DNA of 64,000 bases from Rhizobium rosettiformans (GCF_016806065.1 NZ_CP032405.1:3376001-3440000), one strand, 5' to 3'; shown: positions 34,598 to 43,574, counted from the stretch's first letter. Program-made: numbers and translations. The notes: a model not told the origin generated them from the sequence alone.

Positions 34598-35791
34598 TCA
34601 ACGCTCCACCAGGGCCATTCTTGCATTGAACCAGTTCATGAAGAGCGAGGTCACAATGCTGATGGAGAGATAGACCACGAGCCAGATCGACACGATCTCG
34701 ATGGCCTGGCCGGTCTGGTTGAGGGTGGTTCCGCCCGTCGAGACCAGTTCGGGAAAGCCGACGGCGACACCGAGAGACGAGTTCTTCGTCAGGTTGAGAT
34801 ACTGGCTGGTGAGCGGCGGAATGATGATGCGCATCGCCTGCGGTACCACCACGAGACGCGTCGTGGTCGACGGCTGCAGGCCAAGCGCGGACGCAGCCTC
34901 GGTCTGCCCTTTCGAGACGCCCTTGATGCCGGCGCGGATGATTTCCGCGATGAAGGCCGCCGTGTAGAAGGACAGCGCGAGATAGAGCGCGACGAATTCC
35001 GGTGCGATAACGGCGCCGCCGGACATGTTGAAGCGGCTTGCGACCGGATAATCGAAGGTCAACGGCGAGCCGGCCGCCAAAAAGGCGACAAAGGGCAGGC
35101 CGACGATCAGGCCGAGGCCGACCCAACCGCTCGGGAAGATCTGCCCGGTCCGCATCTGCCGTGCCTTGGCGAAGCGTGCGATGACGATGGCCAGCACGAT
35201 GCCGACGAGCAAGGCGATCGGGATCACGCTTGCCCCGTCACCCCAGATCGGCTTCGGGAAGGCGAGGCCACGATTGTTGAGGAAGGTCGAGAACGGCAAT
35301 TCGAGCGAGTCACGTGGCTGCGGCAGGGTCGCAAGCACGCCCGAATACCAGAAAAAGATCACGAGCAGCGGCGGCAGGTTGCGGAAGGCTTCCACATAGA
35401 CGGTGCAGAGCTTGGCAATCAGCCAGTTCCGCGACAGGCGGCCGATACCGATGAGAAAGCCGATCACGGTCGCTGTGACGATACCGGTTGCAGCGACCAG
35501 CAGAGTGTTCAGCAGGCCAACCAGGATGGCGCGTCCATAGGTCGAGTCTGCACTGTAGTCGATGAGGCTCTGCCCGATATCGAATCCGGCGCGGCCATTC
35601 AAGAAGCCGTAGCCCGTTGCAGTGTTGCTACGGGCAAGGTTTGCGATGGTGTTGTTTGCAATGGTCCAGACGATAAACGTCATGACGGCGATCGTAGCGA
35701 TCTGAAAGAAGATCGATCTTACTTTCGGATCGTAGATCAGCGAGCCAAAGCTCCGCCCTTCGGCGGGCAAACTGGTGGCGTGATCTGTCAT
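34598..35791 (-). CDS. aapQ: General L-amino acid ABC transporter, permease AapQ
   Basis: 397 residues, [20 protein letters not shown] start. Around eight hydrophobic helices; the large extra-cytoplasmic insertion (about 150-270) is typical of the Aap/Bzt permeases. The EAA loop [20 protein letters not shown] near 315 meets the ATPase. Separated from aapJ by 166 bases that contain a strong hairpin, which probably sets the surplus of AapJ over the permeases. Confidence 0.95.
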   Translation of the reverse strand: MTDHATSLPAEGRSFGSLIYDPKVRSIFFQIATIAVMTFIVWTIANNTIANLARSNTATGYGFLNGRAGFDIGQSLIDYSADSTYGRAILVGLLNTLLVAATGIVTATVIGFLIGIGRLSRNWLIAKLCTVYVEAFRNLPPLLVIFFWYSGVLATLPQPRDSLELPFSTFLNNRGLAFPKPIWGDGASVIPIALLVGIVLAIVIARFAKARQMRTGQIFPSGWVGLGLIVGLPFVAFLAAGSPLTFDYPVASRFNMSGGAVIAPEFVALYLALSFYTAAFIAEIIRAGIKGVSKGQTEAASALGLQPSTTTRLVVVPQAMRIIIPPLTSQYLNLTKNSSLGVAVGFPELVSTGGTTLNQTGQAIEIVSIWLVVYLSISIVTSLFMNWFNARMALVER

Positions 35792-35915
35792 GCTGTGCCA
35801 AATCCCCGAGGCTTCTGTGAGCCCTCAATGTTATTGTTTTTCGAGACAGCCGGCATTCTATCATAACGCCGCTGACCGCAGCGCGCGTGCCGGTCTGAAC
35901 ACGTAGTCCCGATAA

Positions 35916-35939
35916 GCGCGAGGCGGCTTTCGCCGCCTC
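35916..35939 (-). terminator. Intercistronic hairpin after aapJ
   Basis: Ten-pair stem GCGAGGCGGC / GCCGCCTCGC with a four-base loop, 19 bases after the aapJ stop and with no T-run on the minus strand. Such hairpins protect the upstream mRNA and partly terminate, raising binding protein over permease. The role is inference from position. Confidence 0.7.
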
Positions 35940-35957
35940 GCAAAGTCCAGCCTGATC

Positions 35958-36986
35958 TTAGCGGATCGGCGGTGCGTACTGCAGGCCACCGTTGGTCCAC
36001 AGGGCGTTCACGCCGCGCTCGATCTTGAGCGGGGTGCTGGCGCCGATGTTGCGCTCAAAGACTTCGCCGTAGTTGCCGACGCCCTTGATGATGTTGTAGG
36101 CCCAGTCATTGGTGAGGCCGAGGTCAGTGCCGATCTTGGTGTCGGCTTCGGCGCCGAGGAAGCGGCGGATGTCCGGGTTGGTCGTCGAAGACTTGATCTC
36201 GTCGACATTGGCCTGGGTGATGCCGAATTCTTCGGCCTGTACCAGGGCGTAATGCGTCCACGAAACGATGTCGAACCACTGGTCGTCACCCTGGCGTACG
36301 GCAGGTCCAAGCGGCTCTTTCGAGATGATTTCCGGCAGAACGATGTGGTCGTCCGGGTTGGTCAGCGTCAGGCGGATCGAATAGAGACCCGACTGGTCCG
36401 TGGTGTAGACGTCGCAACGACCGGCTGCGTAGGCTGCGTTCACTTCTTCAAGCTTTTCGAAGACAACCGGCCTATATTCGAGGTTGTTGGCCCGGAAGTA
36501 GTCTGCGAGGTTCAGTTCGGTTGTCGTGCCGGACTGAACGCAGACGGCGGCGCCCGAGAGCTCGAGAGCGGAGCTTACGTTCAGGCCCTTGGTGACCATG
36601 AAGCCCTGGCCGTCATAGTAGTTGACGGTGCGGAAGTTGAAGCCGAGCGCGGTGTCGCGGCTGATGGTCCAGGTGGTGTTGCGTGCGAGCATGTCGACTT
36701 CGCCAGACTGCAGTGCCGTGAAACGGCTCTGAGCGGTGGTCGGTGTGTACCTGACCTTGGTGGCATCACCGAAGATGGCGGCGGCAACAGCCTTGCAGTA
36801 ATCGACGTCGAAACCGGTCCAGTTACCGGCGGCGTCCGGCGAAGCGAAGCCGGCAAGACCCGTGTTCACGCCGCACTGCACGAAACCCTTGGCCTTCACG
36901 TCATCAAGCGTCGCGGCGGAAGCTGCGGACGCGCCAAAACCCAGGACCGCAGCGCCGATGGCAGCTGACAGGAACTTGTTGTTCAT
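35958..36986 (-). CDS. aapJ: General L-amino acid ABC transporter, periplasmic binding protein AapJ
   Basis: 342 residues from ATG 36986 (MNNKFLSAAIGAAVLGFGAS), SD GGGAA. A signal peptide is cut after ASAA near residue 24. The mature protein is the type II solute-binding fold: TLDDVKAKGFVQCGVNTGLA, GFDVDYCKAVAAAIFG, then VDMLARNTTWTISRD and the C-terminal VGNYGEVFERNIG. Two cysteines in VQCGV and DYCKA are family features. First gene of aapJQMP and divergent from metC. Confidence 0.96.
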   Translation of the reverse strand: MNNKFLSAAIGAAVLGFGASAASAATLDDVKAKGFVQCGVNTGLAGFASPDAAGNWTGFDVDYCKAVAAAIFGDATKVRYTPTTAQSRFTALQSGEVDMLARNTTWTISRDTALGFNFRTVNYYDGQGFMVTKGLNVSSALELSGAAVCVQSGTTTELNLADYFRANNLEYRPVVFEKLEEVNAAYAAGRCDVYTTDQSGLYSIRLTLTNPDDHIVLPEIISKEPLGPAVRQGDDQWFDIVSWTHYALVQAEEFGITQANVDEIKSSTTNPDIRRFLGAEADTKIGTDLGLTNDWAYNIIKGVGNYGEVFERNIGASTPLKIERGVNALWTNGGLQYAPPIR

Positions 36987-37342
36987 TTTTCCCAACCTTT
37001 TTTCTCTTGTTGTATGCCAGCGACGGCCACCAGCCGAATTCAGCAGCGTACGTCGGCTCGCAGCCTCCCGGTGCGAGCATTCATATTCCATTCGTAAATT
37101 CATGCAGGGTCAAGTCTTTATGCCGCAGAACGGCCACAAAAGCGCGAATTTGCCAAATTCGCCCTCCGAATAGGCAAAAATGTGTGGTTTTTAGCCTGAA
37201 GTGATGAAAATCTCATCTTTTTGACTGTTCTGATGTGCTCGAACTGCAAGACTTGCGCCGCGGATCACAGAATTGTGCAACTTGACCGCCTCGCAAGGAG
37301 GCGCGAAAACCACGGCATCCGAGCCTGAGGAATCGTCAATCC
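36987..37342. promoter_or_regulatory. aapJ-metC divergent regulatory region
   Basis: 356 bases without a gene. It holds a perfect 9-1-9 palindrome GCGAATTTG-C-CAAATTCGC (37144-37162) and, on the minus strand, a TTGACC -35 candidate (37108-37113) with GAATAT about 19 bases on, pointing to aapJ. An imperfect hairpin AGGCAAAAA…TTTTTAGCCT lies at 37172-37197 and a GCCTC-GCAAG-GAGGC hairpin at 37287-37301, close before metC. The metC SD is GAGGAA. No riboswitch fold was recognised. Confidence 0.5.
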
Positions 37343-38533
37343 ATGAGCAAATCCAAAGACTGGCTGGCGTCTGCCGGCACCGACACGAGACTGTGCCATA
37401 TCGGCTATGATCCGGCCGACTACCACGGCTTCGTCAATCCACCGGTGGTGCATGCCTCCACAGTCCTGTTTCCCAATGCGCGGGCCATGGAAACGCGGAC
37501 CCAGCCCTACACCTATGGCACGCGCGGCACACCGACGACGGATGCTCTGTGCAAGGCGATCGATGAGCTGGAAGGGTCTGCCGGAACCATCCTCGTGCCG
37601 TCGGGCCTTGCCGCGATCACGGTTCCCTTCCTTGCCTTCCTGTCGGCCGGCGACCATGCGCTGATCGTCGATTCCGTCTATTCGCCCTGCCGCCATTTCT
37701 GCGACACGATGCTGATGCGCCTCGGTGTCGAGGTGGAGTATTACGATCCTGAGATCGGATCGGAAATCGAACGCCTTATCCGCCCGAACACCAAGCTTGT
37801 GCACACCGAAGCGCCAGGCTCCAACACCATGGAAATGCAGGATATCAGGGCGATTTCCGACGCGGCCCACAAGCATGGCTGTGTCGTTACGATCGACAAC
37901 ACCTGGGCGACGCCGCTCTATTTCCGCGCCCTGGATTTTGGTGCCGACATCTCCATCCACGCCGCCACGAAATATCCATCGGGCCATTCCGACATCCTGA
38001 TGGGGACAGTCTCGGCCAATGCCAAGCACTGGCCCGTACTCAAGGAAGCGAACATCACGCTCGGCATCTGCGGTGCGCCCGATGACAGCTATCAGATCCT
38101 GCGCGGCCTGCGCACGATGGGCCTGCGTCTGGAGCACCATTACAAGAGCGCTCTTTCGGTCGCGCGATGGCTGGAAGGACGAGGCGACGTTGGGCAGGTC
38201 CTGCATCCGGCGCTTGAAAGCTTTCCCGGCCACGCCATCTGGAAACGGGATTTTAAGGGCGCGAGTGGCGTCTTCTCCTTCGTCCTTCCGGCAGCCTCCA
38301 GGGACAAGATCAAGCCCAAGGCGCATGCCTTCCTCGACGCCTTGCAGCTTTTCGGCCTTGGCTGGTCCTGGGGCGGCTACGAGAGCCTCGCGGTTCTGGT
38401 CAATCTCGAAGACCGCAAGATCCGTAAGGGGCCGACCGACGGCGTGGTGATCAGGCTTCAGATCGGCCTGGAGAATGTCGAGGATATCTGCGCTGATCTC
38501 GAGCGCGGATTTGCAGCGGCAGCCGCAGTCTGA
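37343..38533 (+). CDS. metC: Cystathionine beta-lyase
   Basis: Splits cystathionine to homocysteine, pyruvate and ammonia in methionine synthesis. 396 residues of the Cys/Met-metabolism PLP family: FVNPPVVHASTVLFPNA, YTYGTRGTPTTDALC (the phosphate-contact Tyr/Arg), SGLAAITVPFLAF, DNTWATPLYF, and the PLP lysine in ATKYPSGHSDIL near residue 212. The GHSD after the lysine fits MetC rather than MetB or MetZ. Divergent from aapJ. Confidence 0.92.
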   Translation: MSKSKDWLASAGTDTRLCHIGYDPADYHGFVNPPVVHASTVLFPNARAMETRTQPYTYGTRGTPTTDALCKAIDELEGSAGTILVPSGLAAITVPFLAFLSAGDHALIVDSVYSPCRHFCDTMLMRLGVEVEYYDPEIGSEIERLIRPNTKLVHTEAPGSNTMEMQDIRAISDAAHKHGCVVTIDNTWATPLYFRALDFGADISIHAATKYPSGHSDILMGTVSANAKHWPVLKEANITLGICGAPDDSYQILRGLRTMGLRLEHHYKSALSVARWLEGRGDVGQVLHPALESFPGHAIWKRDFKGASGVFSFVLPAASRDKIKPKAHAFLDALQLFGLGWSWGGYESLAVLVNLEDRKIRKGPTDGVVIRLQIGLENVEDICADLERGFAAAAAV

Positions 38534-38545
38534 CGACGAAATCGC

Positions 38546-39709
38546 TCAGCCGTCGATCCGGTGGCCGTAGAGCCAGTCCAGGTCGGCGGCGAGCGTCTCG
38601 GGTGAGCGCAGCGACAACACGATGTCGCGCCCGAGCCGGAACGGGCCGCGTGCATGGTAGGCGAAGCGGTTGAATTCGCCGCGGGCCTTGACCCGGGCGG
38701 CGCGCGCCTTGCGTTCGGTCGTGAAGGTAGCAAGCGCTGAGGGCAGGGGTGCCCGCGCGACATGGGCCGCCAGCGCAAAGGCATCCTCGATGGCCATGGC
38801 TGCACCCTGTGCGGAAAAGGGCATCATCGCATGCGCCGCATCCCCAATCAGGATCGTGTCGCGCCCATTGTGCCAGTTGCCCTCGGAAGCCTGGTAGAGA
38901 GGCCAAAAGGTGGGGCGCTCCGCGCCGGCCAGAATGGTTCTGATGTCGCGGTGCCAGCCCGAAAACTGTTCGAGCAGCATGGCGCGCCGCGCCGCATCCG
39001 CATCGATCGCCCAGCTCTCGTCGCTCCTCGTTCCGGCAGCAATGGCAACCAGGTTGAAGCCCTCTATCTCGTTCAATGGATAGCTGACGAGATGCGCCTT
39101 GGCGCCGAGATAGGCGGTCACACCCGTCCGGGACAGAAAGCCCGGCGCCGCAGCCTGGCTGACGGTGAAGCGCCAGGCGATGTTGCCGGAAAAACTGACG
39201 CTCGGCGCACCGACGATCGCATCGCGGGCGACTGACCAGGCGCCATCGGCGCCGATGACCAGATCAGGTTTGCGATGGGTGATCGAGGCCAGGGCATCGC
39301 CCCCAACGCCCTGTACCCGATGGCCGAGATGCAGCCGGCAGAGCGGTTGGTTGAGCACCGCCCGCAGAAGTCCTTGCTGAAGGGTCGAACGATGCAGAAC
39401 GCCGTAAGGATGACCCCAGCGCTTCCTGGCGAATTGTCCGGCGGGAACCGATGCCAGTGGGTGAAGGTCCTTGCCCGAGACGAGGCTGATTGCCGTCGGC
39501 TCCACCCAGTGACGCTCGAGTTCGGGGAGTACGCCAAGCGCGTCGAGGACGCGCGTCGCATTGGGCGACAGCTGCAGCCCGGCGCCGACTTCTCCGAGTT
39601 GCGGCGCCTGCTCGATGATATCGGAGGAAATGCCCTTGGCGGCGAGCGACAGGGCAGCAGTCAGCCCCGCCACCCCGGCTCCGACGATGGCGGCGTGCTT
39701 GATGGACAT
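38546..39709 (-). CDS. FAD-dependent monooxygenase (salicylate hydroxylase-like)
   Basis: 387 residues from ATG 39709 (MSIKHAAIVGAGVAGLTAAL). A GTG at 39742 overlaps the upstream stop (GTGA) with AAGGCGG as SD and adds eleven residues, so it is a serious alternative. FAD motifs in order: GAGVAGLTAALSLA (GxGxxG), DLVIGADGAWS (DG motif) near 140 and LIGDAAHAMMPFSAQGA (GD motif) near 277. This is the p-hydroxybenzoate hydroxylase superfamily; the true substrate is unknown. Confidence 0.88.
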   Translation of the reverse strand: MSIKHAAIVGAGVAGLTAALSLAAKGISSDIIEQAPQLGEVGAGLQLSPNATRVLDALGVLPELERHWVEPTAISLVSGKDLHPLASVPAGQFARKRWGHPYGVLHRSTLQQGLLRAVLNQPLCRLHLGHRVQGVGGDALASITHRKPDLVIGADGAWSVARDAIVGAPSVSFSGNIAWRFTVSQAAAPGFLSRTGVTAYLGAKAHLVSYPLNEIEGFNLVAIAAGTRSDESWAIDADAARRAMLLEQFSGWHRDIRTILAGAERPTFWPLYQASEGNWHNGRDTILIGDAAHAMMPFSAQGAAMAIEDAFALAAHVARAPLPSALATFTTERKARAARVKARGEFNRFAYHARGPFRLGRDIVLSLRSPETLAADLDWLYGHRIDG

Positions 39710-39738
39710 GGATATCGATGCCGATCGTGACGCCGCGG

Positions 39739-39984
39739 TCACGCCGCCTTGATGTGGAAGACGCAGCCCGGCGGGTTGGTCTGTTCAGCCTTCAGGCTCG
39801 GATTGTAGCGATAGAGCGTCGAGCAATAGGAGCAGACTTTTTCATTGTCGTGTCCCATGTCGATGAAGATGTGCGGATGGTCGAAGGGCACGGACGCGCC
39901 GGTGCACATGAATTCCTTCACGCCGACTTCGATCACGCGGTGACCGCCGTCGTTCTGAAAATGGGGAATGGTGTGGCCGGCCAT
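39739..39984 (-). CDS. NDUFS6-like zinc-finger (CHCC) subunit of complex I
   Basis: 81 residues. The CHCC zinc site is visible as Cys in FMCTGAS, His in DHPHIFIDMG, and the pair in KVCSYCSTLYRY. This is the bacterial homologue of the 13 kDa mitochondrial subunit NDUFS6, an accessory protein of NADH:ubiquinone oxidoreductase. It precedes and touches the monooxygenase gene (four-base overlap if the GTG start is used). The NDUFS4-like subunit is at 31261-31566. Confidence 0.92.
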   Translation of the reverse strand: MAGHTIPHFQNDGGHRVIEVGVKEFMCTGASVPFDHPHIFIDMGHDNEKVCSYCSTLYRYNPSLKAEQTNPPGCVFHIKAA

Positions 39985-40147
39985 GACTTGCTCCGAATGC
40001 TGTGCGAATTTGCGCGGACATTAGCGCCGTCGTCGCCAAATGTGTAGAGCCGGCGGAGCGCAAAAGTCACAGAAAATCTGCCTGCGGCAATTGATGTCAT
40101 CGTCCCGATGGCTATGGTTGCCCGCCCGTGCACACAAGGACTGATCG

Positions 40148-40933
40148 ATGAATCTCGACGCGCCGCCGTTTTCCTCCTTCCGCAACGATGGCCTCGACCT
40201 CGCCTATTTCGACGATGGTGATCCGGCCGGCGACCCGGTGCTGCTGATTCATGGCTTTGCATCCTCGGCAAGCGTCAACTGGGTCTATCCCGGCTGGCTG
40301 CGCACGCTGGGCGATGCCGGCTATCGGGTGATCGGCATCGACAATCGCGGCCATGGCGGAAGTGCCAAGCCGCATGATCCGGAAGCCTATCACCCGACCG
40401 CGATGGCGGCTGATGCTGCCGCTTTGCTCAGCCATCTCGGGATCCCCGATGCCCATGTCATGGGCTATTCGATGGGGGCCCGAATTTCGGCCTTTCTGGC
40501 GATCGAACATCCCGATCGCGTCCGCTCGCTGGTCTTCGGCGGGCTTGGCATCGGCATGTGCGACGGTGTGGGTGACTGGGATCCGATCGCCGATGCGCTG
40601 CTTGCGCCGTCGCTCGATGACGTGTCCCACGAGCGGGGCCGGATGTTCCGCGCCTTCGCCGACCAGACCAAGTCGGATCGTCTGGCGCTCGCCGCCTGCA
40701 TCCGTACGTCACGGGATCTGGTGCGCCGAGATGATATTGCCAGGGTCGACATCCCGACCCTGATCGGAGTCGGCACAAAGGATGACATCGCCGGATCCCC
40801 GCATGAACTGGCCGAACTCATGCCGCGGGCCGTGGCGCTCGATATCCCCAATCGCGACCATATGCTGGCGGTTGGAGATCGCGTGTTCAAGAAGGCAGCT
40901 CTCGACTTCTATTCGGAGCTGGCCGGAAGCTGA
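40148..40933 (+). CDS. Alpha/beta-fold hydrolase
   Basis: 261 residues. The oxyanion-hole HG is in VLLIHGFASSA near 37; the nucleophile elbow is GYSMGAR (Ser near 110); the acid Asp is probable in VGTKDDIAG near 212 and the base His in NRDHMLAVGD near 238. The pattern is that of small esterase/lactonase-type hydrolases. It is convergent with the enoyl-CoA hydratase gene, leaving three bases. The substrate is unknown. Confidence 0.9.
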   Translation: MNLDAPPFSSFRNDGLDLAYFDDGDPAGDPVLLIHGFASSASVNWVYPGWLRTLGDAGYRVIGIDNRGHGGSAKPHDPEAYHPTAMAADAAALLSHLGIPDAHVMGYSMGARISAFLAIEHPDRVRSLVFGGLGIGMCDGVGDWDPIADALLAPSLDDVSHERGRMFRAFADQTKSDRLALAACIRTSRDLVRRDDIARVDIPTLIGVGTKDDIAGSPHELAELMPRAVALDIPNRDHMLAVGDRVFKKAALDFYSELAGS

Positions 40934-40936
40934 CGC

Positions 40937-41740
40937 TTAGCGGCCGGTGAAAACAGGCCGTCGGCGTTCGGCGAAGGCTGAGCGGCCCTCGCGATAGTCG
41001 GCGCTTTCGAAGGTCGTTGCACCAATGATCTCGGCTTCCCGCAGCAGGTCGTCGTCGGCCTGTTCGACGGCGCGCAAGGCGAGCTTCGACGCGCGCAGCG
41101 ACAGGGGCGCATTGGCGGCGATCGTGTCCGCCAGGATCTGAACACGCTGTTCCAACTCGTCGGGCTCGGTGACTTCGGACAGGAAGCCGCAGCCGATGAG
41201 GTCTGAGGCCTTCATGGCCGCGCCGGTGTAGAGCGCGCGTCGCGCCATCTGGCTGCCGAGACCGCGCACGAAATCCTGGACTGCATCGGCCGGGTAGGCG
41301 AGGCCAAGTCTCGCGGCCGGGACCGCAAACACCGCATCGGATGCCGCAATCCTCAGATCCGCCGCCGCTGCGAGGCCGAACCCGCCGCCGTAGCAGACGC
41401 CCCTAATCGCTGCGATGATCGGAACCGGTGCCTCCCGAATTCCTGCAAACGCGCGGCTGTTCGAGGCCTCATAGACGCGTGCGGTCTGAGCATCCTTGCG
41501 TAATTCGGTAAATTCCGAAATGTCTGCGCCTGCGCTGAAGTCCGCAGCGCCGGCCCCGGAAATCACGATCACGCGTGCTTCCGCCTCGACATGCAGCCAA
41601 TGAATGGCCTCGGGGATTGCCCGCCACATGGCCGCCGTCACGGCATTCTTGCGTTGCGGATTGTCGAGGATCAACAGCCCCGTTCCGGCCTCACGGAAAG
41701 CTTTGATAAAGCCATTGGCGAAGCTGATCGACTGTTTCAT
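40937..41740 (-). CDS. Enoyl-CoA hydratase/isomerase family protein
   Basis: 267 residues from ATG 41740 (MKQSISFANGFIKAFREAGT), SD GGGGGCC; ATG 41761 is an alternative. Crotonase-fold signatures: NAVTAAMWRAIPEAI, VISGAGAADFSAGADISEFTE (oxyanion hole 1), then AIRGVCYGGGFGLAAAADLRIA (oxyanion hole 2). In place of the catalytic Glu pair there is GLAYPADAVQDFV, so hydratase activity is not certain. Divergent from cysE. Confidence 0.88.
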   Translation of the reverse strand: MKQSISFANGFIKAFREAGTGLLILDNPQRKNAVTAAMWRAIPEAIHWLHVEAEARVIVISGAGAADFSAGADISEFTELRKDAQTARVYEASNSRAFAGIREAPVPIIAAIRGVCYGGGFGLAAAADLRIAASDAVFAVPAARLGLAYPADAVQDFVRGLGSQMARRALYTGAAMKASDLIGCGFLSEVTEPDELEQRVQILADTIAANAPLSLRASKLALRAVEQADDDLLREAEIIGATTFESADYREGRSAFAERRRPVFTGR

Positions 41741-41811
41741 GCGGCCCCCATTTAAGTTCATCAGGTCTTGGACTATATAATGCGTCTTCACGACGAATGA
41801 GGAGACCGGCA

Positions 41812-42636
41812 ATGGTCGCACACAACGACGTCCTCAAGACCGAGACCGTCAAGTCCATGGACCCGATCTGGGACAGCCTGCGGCAGGAAGCCCGCGTGGC
41901 CGCCGATCGCGATCCCATGCTGGCGGCCTTCTTCCACTCGACGGTGCTGAGCCACCGTTCGCTGGAAGACTGTGTGATCTACCGGATCTGCGAGCGGCTC
42001 GATCACTCCGACGTGCCGGCGATCGTGTTGCGCCAGGCGTTCGAGGCGATGATGGCAGATTGGCCGGAATGGACCGGGATTCTCCGCGTCGACATCCAGG
42101 CGGTCTACGACCGTGACCCGGCCTGCACGCGCTTCCTCGAGCCGGTCCTCTATTTCAAGGGATTCCATGCGATCCAGACCCACCGTCTGGCCCATTGGCT
42201 GTGGAACAATGGCCGGAAGGACTTTGCGCTTTATCTACAGAGCCGCTCGTCCAACATGTTCCAGACCGACATTAACCCGGCCGCACGGATCGGCAAGGGC
42301 ATCTTCCTCGACCATGCGACCGGTCTCGTCGTTGGCGAAACCGCACGCATCGGAGACAATGTTTCCATCCTTCATGGTGTTACCCTGGGTGGTACCGGCA
42401 AGGAAGGCGCAGATCGACATCCGAAGATCGGTGATGGCGTGATGATCGGGGCAGGGGCCAAGGTTCTCGGCAATATTGAGGTCGGCAGCTGCTCGCGCAT
42501 AGCCGCAGGCTCGGTTGTTCTGAAGCCCGTGCCGAAATGCACGACGGTCGCCGGCGTTCCCGCACGCGTGGTCGGGGAGGCGGGTTGTGCCGAGCCGGCG
42601 CGCTCGATGGACCAGATGATCGCCTCGGACGACTGA
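41812..42636 (+). CDS. cysE: Serine O-acetyltransferase CysE
   Basis: Makes O-acetylserine, the first step of cysteine synthesis. 274 residues from ATG 41812 (MVAHNDVLKTETVKSMDPIW), SD GAGGAGA. The N-terminal helical domain (about 15-145) has DPAC-FLEPVLYFKGFHAIQTHR; the left-handed beta-helix starts near 160 with DINPAARIGKGIFLDHATG, and VSILHGVTLGGTGK then GAGAKVLGNIEVG follow. The catalytic His lie in HRLAHW and DHATG. Closed by a hairpin at 42661-42686. Confidence 0.95.
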   Translation: MVAHNDVLKTETVKSMDPIWDSLRQEARVAADRDPMLAAFFHSTVLSHRSLEDCVIYRICERLDHSDVPAIVLRQAFEAMMADWPEWTGILRVDIQAVYDRDPACTRFLEPVLYFKGFHAIQTHRLAHWLWNNGRKDFALYLQSRSSNMFQTDINPAARIGKGIFLDHATGLVVGETARIGDNVSILHGVTLGGTGKEGADRHPKIGDGVMIGAGAKVLGNIEVGSCSRIAAGSVVLKPVPKCTTVAGVPARVVGEAGCAEPARSMDQMIASDD

Positions 42637-42660
42637 CGGCACGAGAACGTGAACGGCAAG

Positions 42661-42686
42661 GTTTGCCCGGGTTCCCTGGGGCAAAC
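42661..42686 (+). terminator. Hairpin after cysE
   Basis: Stem GTTTGCCC / GGGCAAAC, followed by TTCACTTCGC. Weak T-run, so termination is probably partial. Confidence 0.5.
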
Positions 42687-42763
42687 TTCACTTCGCGTCT
42701 TTACAGGTCCGGAATGCCCGTGCGACAAGCGCGCACCCAAGAAACAGTCCACGGAGACGCAGT

Positions 42764-42967
42764 GTGAAGCCCGAAGAACTGAAGAAGCTCGACGCCTATT
42801 TCAAGCGCACCTTCAACCCGACGATGAGTGTGAAGGCCCGTCCGCGCAAGGACGATTCCGCTGAAGTGTATGTCGGTGACGAGTTCCTTGGCGTTGTCTT
42901 CAAGGACGACGAAGACGGTGACCTCTCCTACAACTTCTCCATGGCGATCCTCGACGTCGATCTGTGA
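42764..42967 (+). CDS. DUF3126 family protein
   Basis: 67 residues from GTG 42764 (MKPEELKKLDAYFKRTFNPT). DUF3126 is a short, acidic alphaproteobacterial family; the C-terminus is FKDDEDGDLSYNFSMAILDV. Codon use matches neighbours. No function is known. Confidence 0.85.
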   Translation: MKPEELKKLDAYFKRTFNPTMSVKARPRKDDSAEVYVGDEFLGVVFKDDEDGDLSYNFSMAILDVDL

Positions 42968-43086
42968 TAGCAGGAATGGTCGCTGCGGACTGAAGTTCGC
43001 CAGCGCTTCAAAAGAAGTATCATGAAGATGGGGCTGCGCCTGTTGGTGTGGCCCCGTTTCCTTATCCGGCTTACAATTGACGATTG

Positions 43087-43135
43087 TTGTGCGCCGCACA
43101 AATTCACTTGACCGTTTTTGTGCGACTGCTATGTT
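43087..43135 (+). promoter_or_regulatory. Phasin promoter with an AniA/PhaR-like palindrome
   Basis: TTGACC (43108-43113), a 16-base spacer and TATGTT (43130-43135) form a good sigma-70 promoter. Just upstream, TTGTGCGCCGCACAA (43087-43101) is a perfect palindrome and contains TGC-GCC-GCA, the TGC-N3-GCA pattern reported for the PHB regulator AniA/PhaR in Sinorhizobium. Control of a phasin by that regulator makes sense. Assignment is inference. Confidence 0.55.
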
Positions 43136-43174
43136 TCGGCTATCTGATATGCCGGACAGAAGGAGGATGCTCGC

Positions 43175-43522
43175 ATGTTCAACATCGATGACGCCAGCAA
43201 AAAGAGCAAGGAAGCCATGGACACCATGCTGAAGAATTATTCGGAAGTGACCAAGGGTTTCCAGGCCATCGCCACCGAGGCAACGGACTACTCCAAGAAG
43301 TCGTTCCAGGATCTCGCGTCCTTCATGGAAGCCATGACTTCGGTCAAGAGCGTCGAGGCGGCCTTCGAGCTCCAGACGTCCTTCATGAAGTCCTCCTACG
43401 AGAGCTTTGTCGCAGAAGCGACCAAGATGGGCGAAATGTATGCCGATCTCGCCAAGATCGCCTACAAGCCTTACGAGGGCACAATCAACAAGGCCATGGC
43501 GCCGATGTCGTCGGCTGCCTGA
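43175..43522 (+). CDS. Phasin (PHB granule-associated protein)
   Basis: 115 residues, SD AGGAGG before ATG 43175 (MFNIDDASKKSKEAMDTMLK). Amphipathic helical throughout, with the phasin pattern FQAIATEATDYSKKSFQDLA then MEAMTSVKSVEAAFELQTSF and YADLAKIAYKPYEG. Phasins coat PHB granules and control their number and size. The synthase phaC is at 19912-21744. A terminator-like hairpin (43546-43574) follows. Confidence 0.93.
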   Translation: MFNIDDASKKSKEAMDTMLKNYSEVTKGFQAIATEATDYSKKSFQDLASFMEAMTSVKSVEAAFELQTSFMKSSYESFVAEATKMGEMYADLAKIAYKPYEGTINKAMAPMSSAA

Positions 43523-43545
43523 TCCAAGCTTGCGTGGAACCTGCG

Positions 43546-43574
43546 AGACCGGTCGTGCCCTGCACGGCCGGTCT
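43546..43574 (+). terminator. Hairpin after the phasin gene
   Basis: Thirteen-pair stem AGACCGGTCGTGC / GCACGGCCGGTCT (one G-T), loop CCT, then TGTCATTTGTG. Confidence 0.75.

Noticed and set aside
33444..35126. 560-codon frame across aapM into aapQ
   Set aside because: The part before 34595 is the wrong frame of aapQ; aapM starts at 34595.
36987..37342. SAM or other riboswitch before metC
   Set aside because: The leader hairpins are short and I see no SAM-II core; only a promoter and palindrome can be supported.
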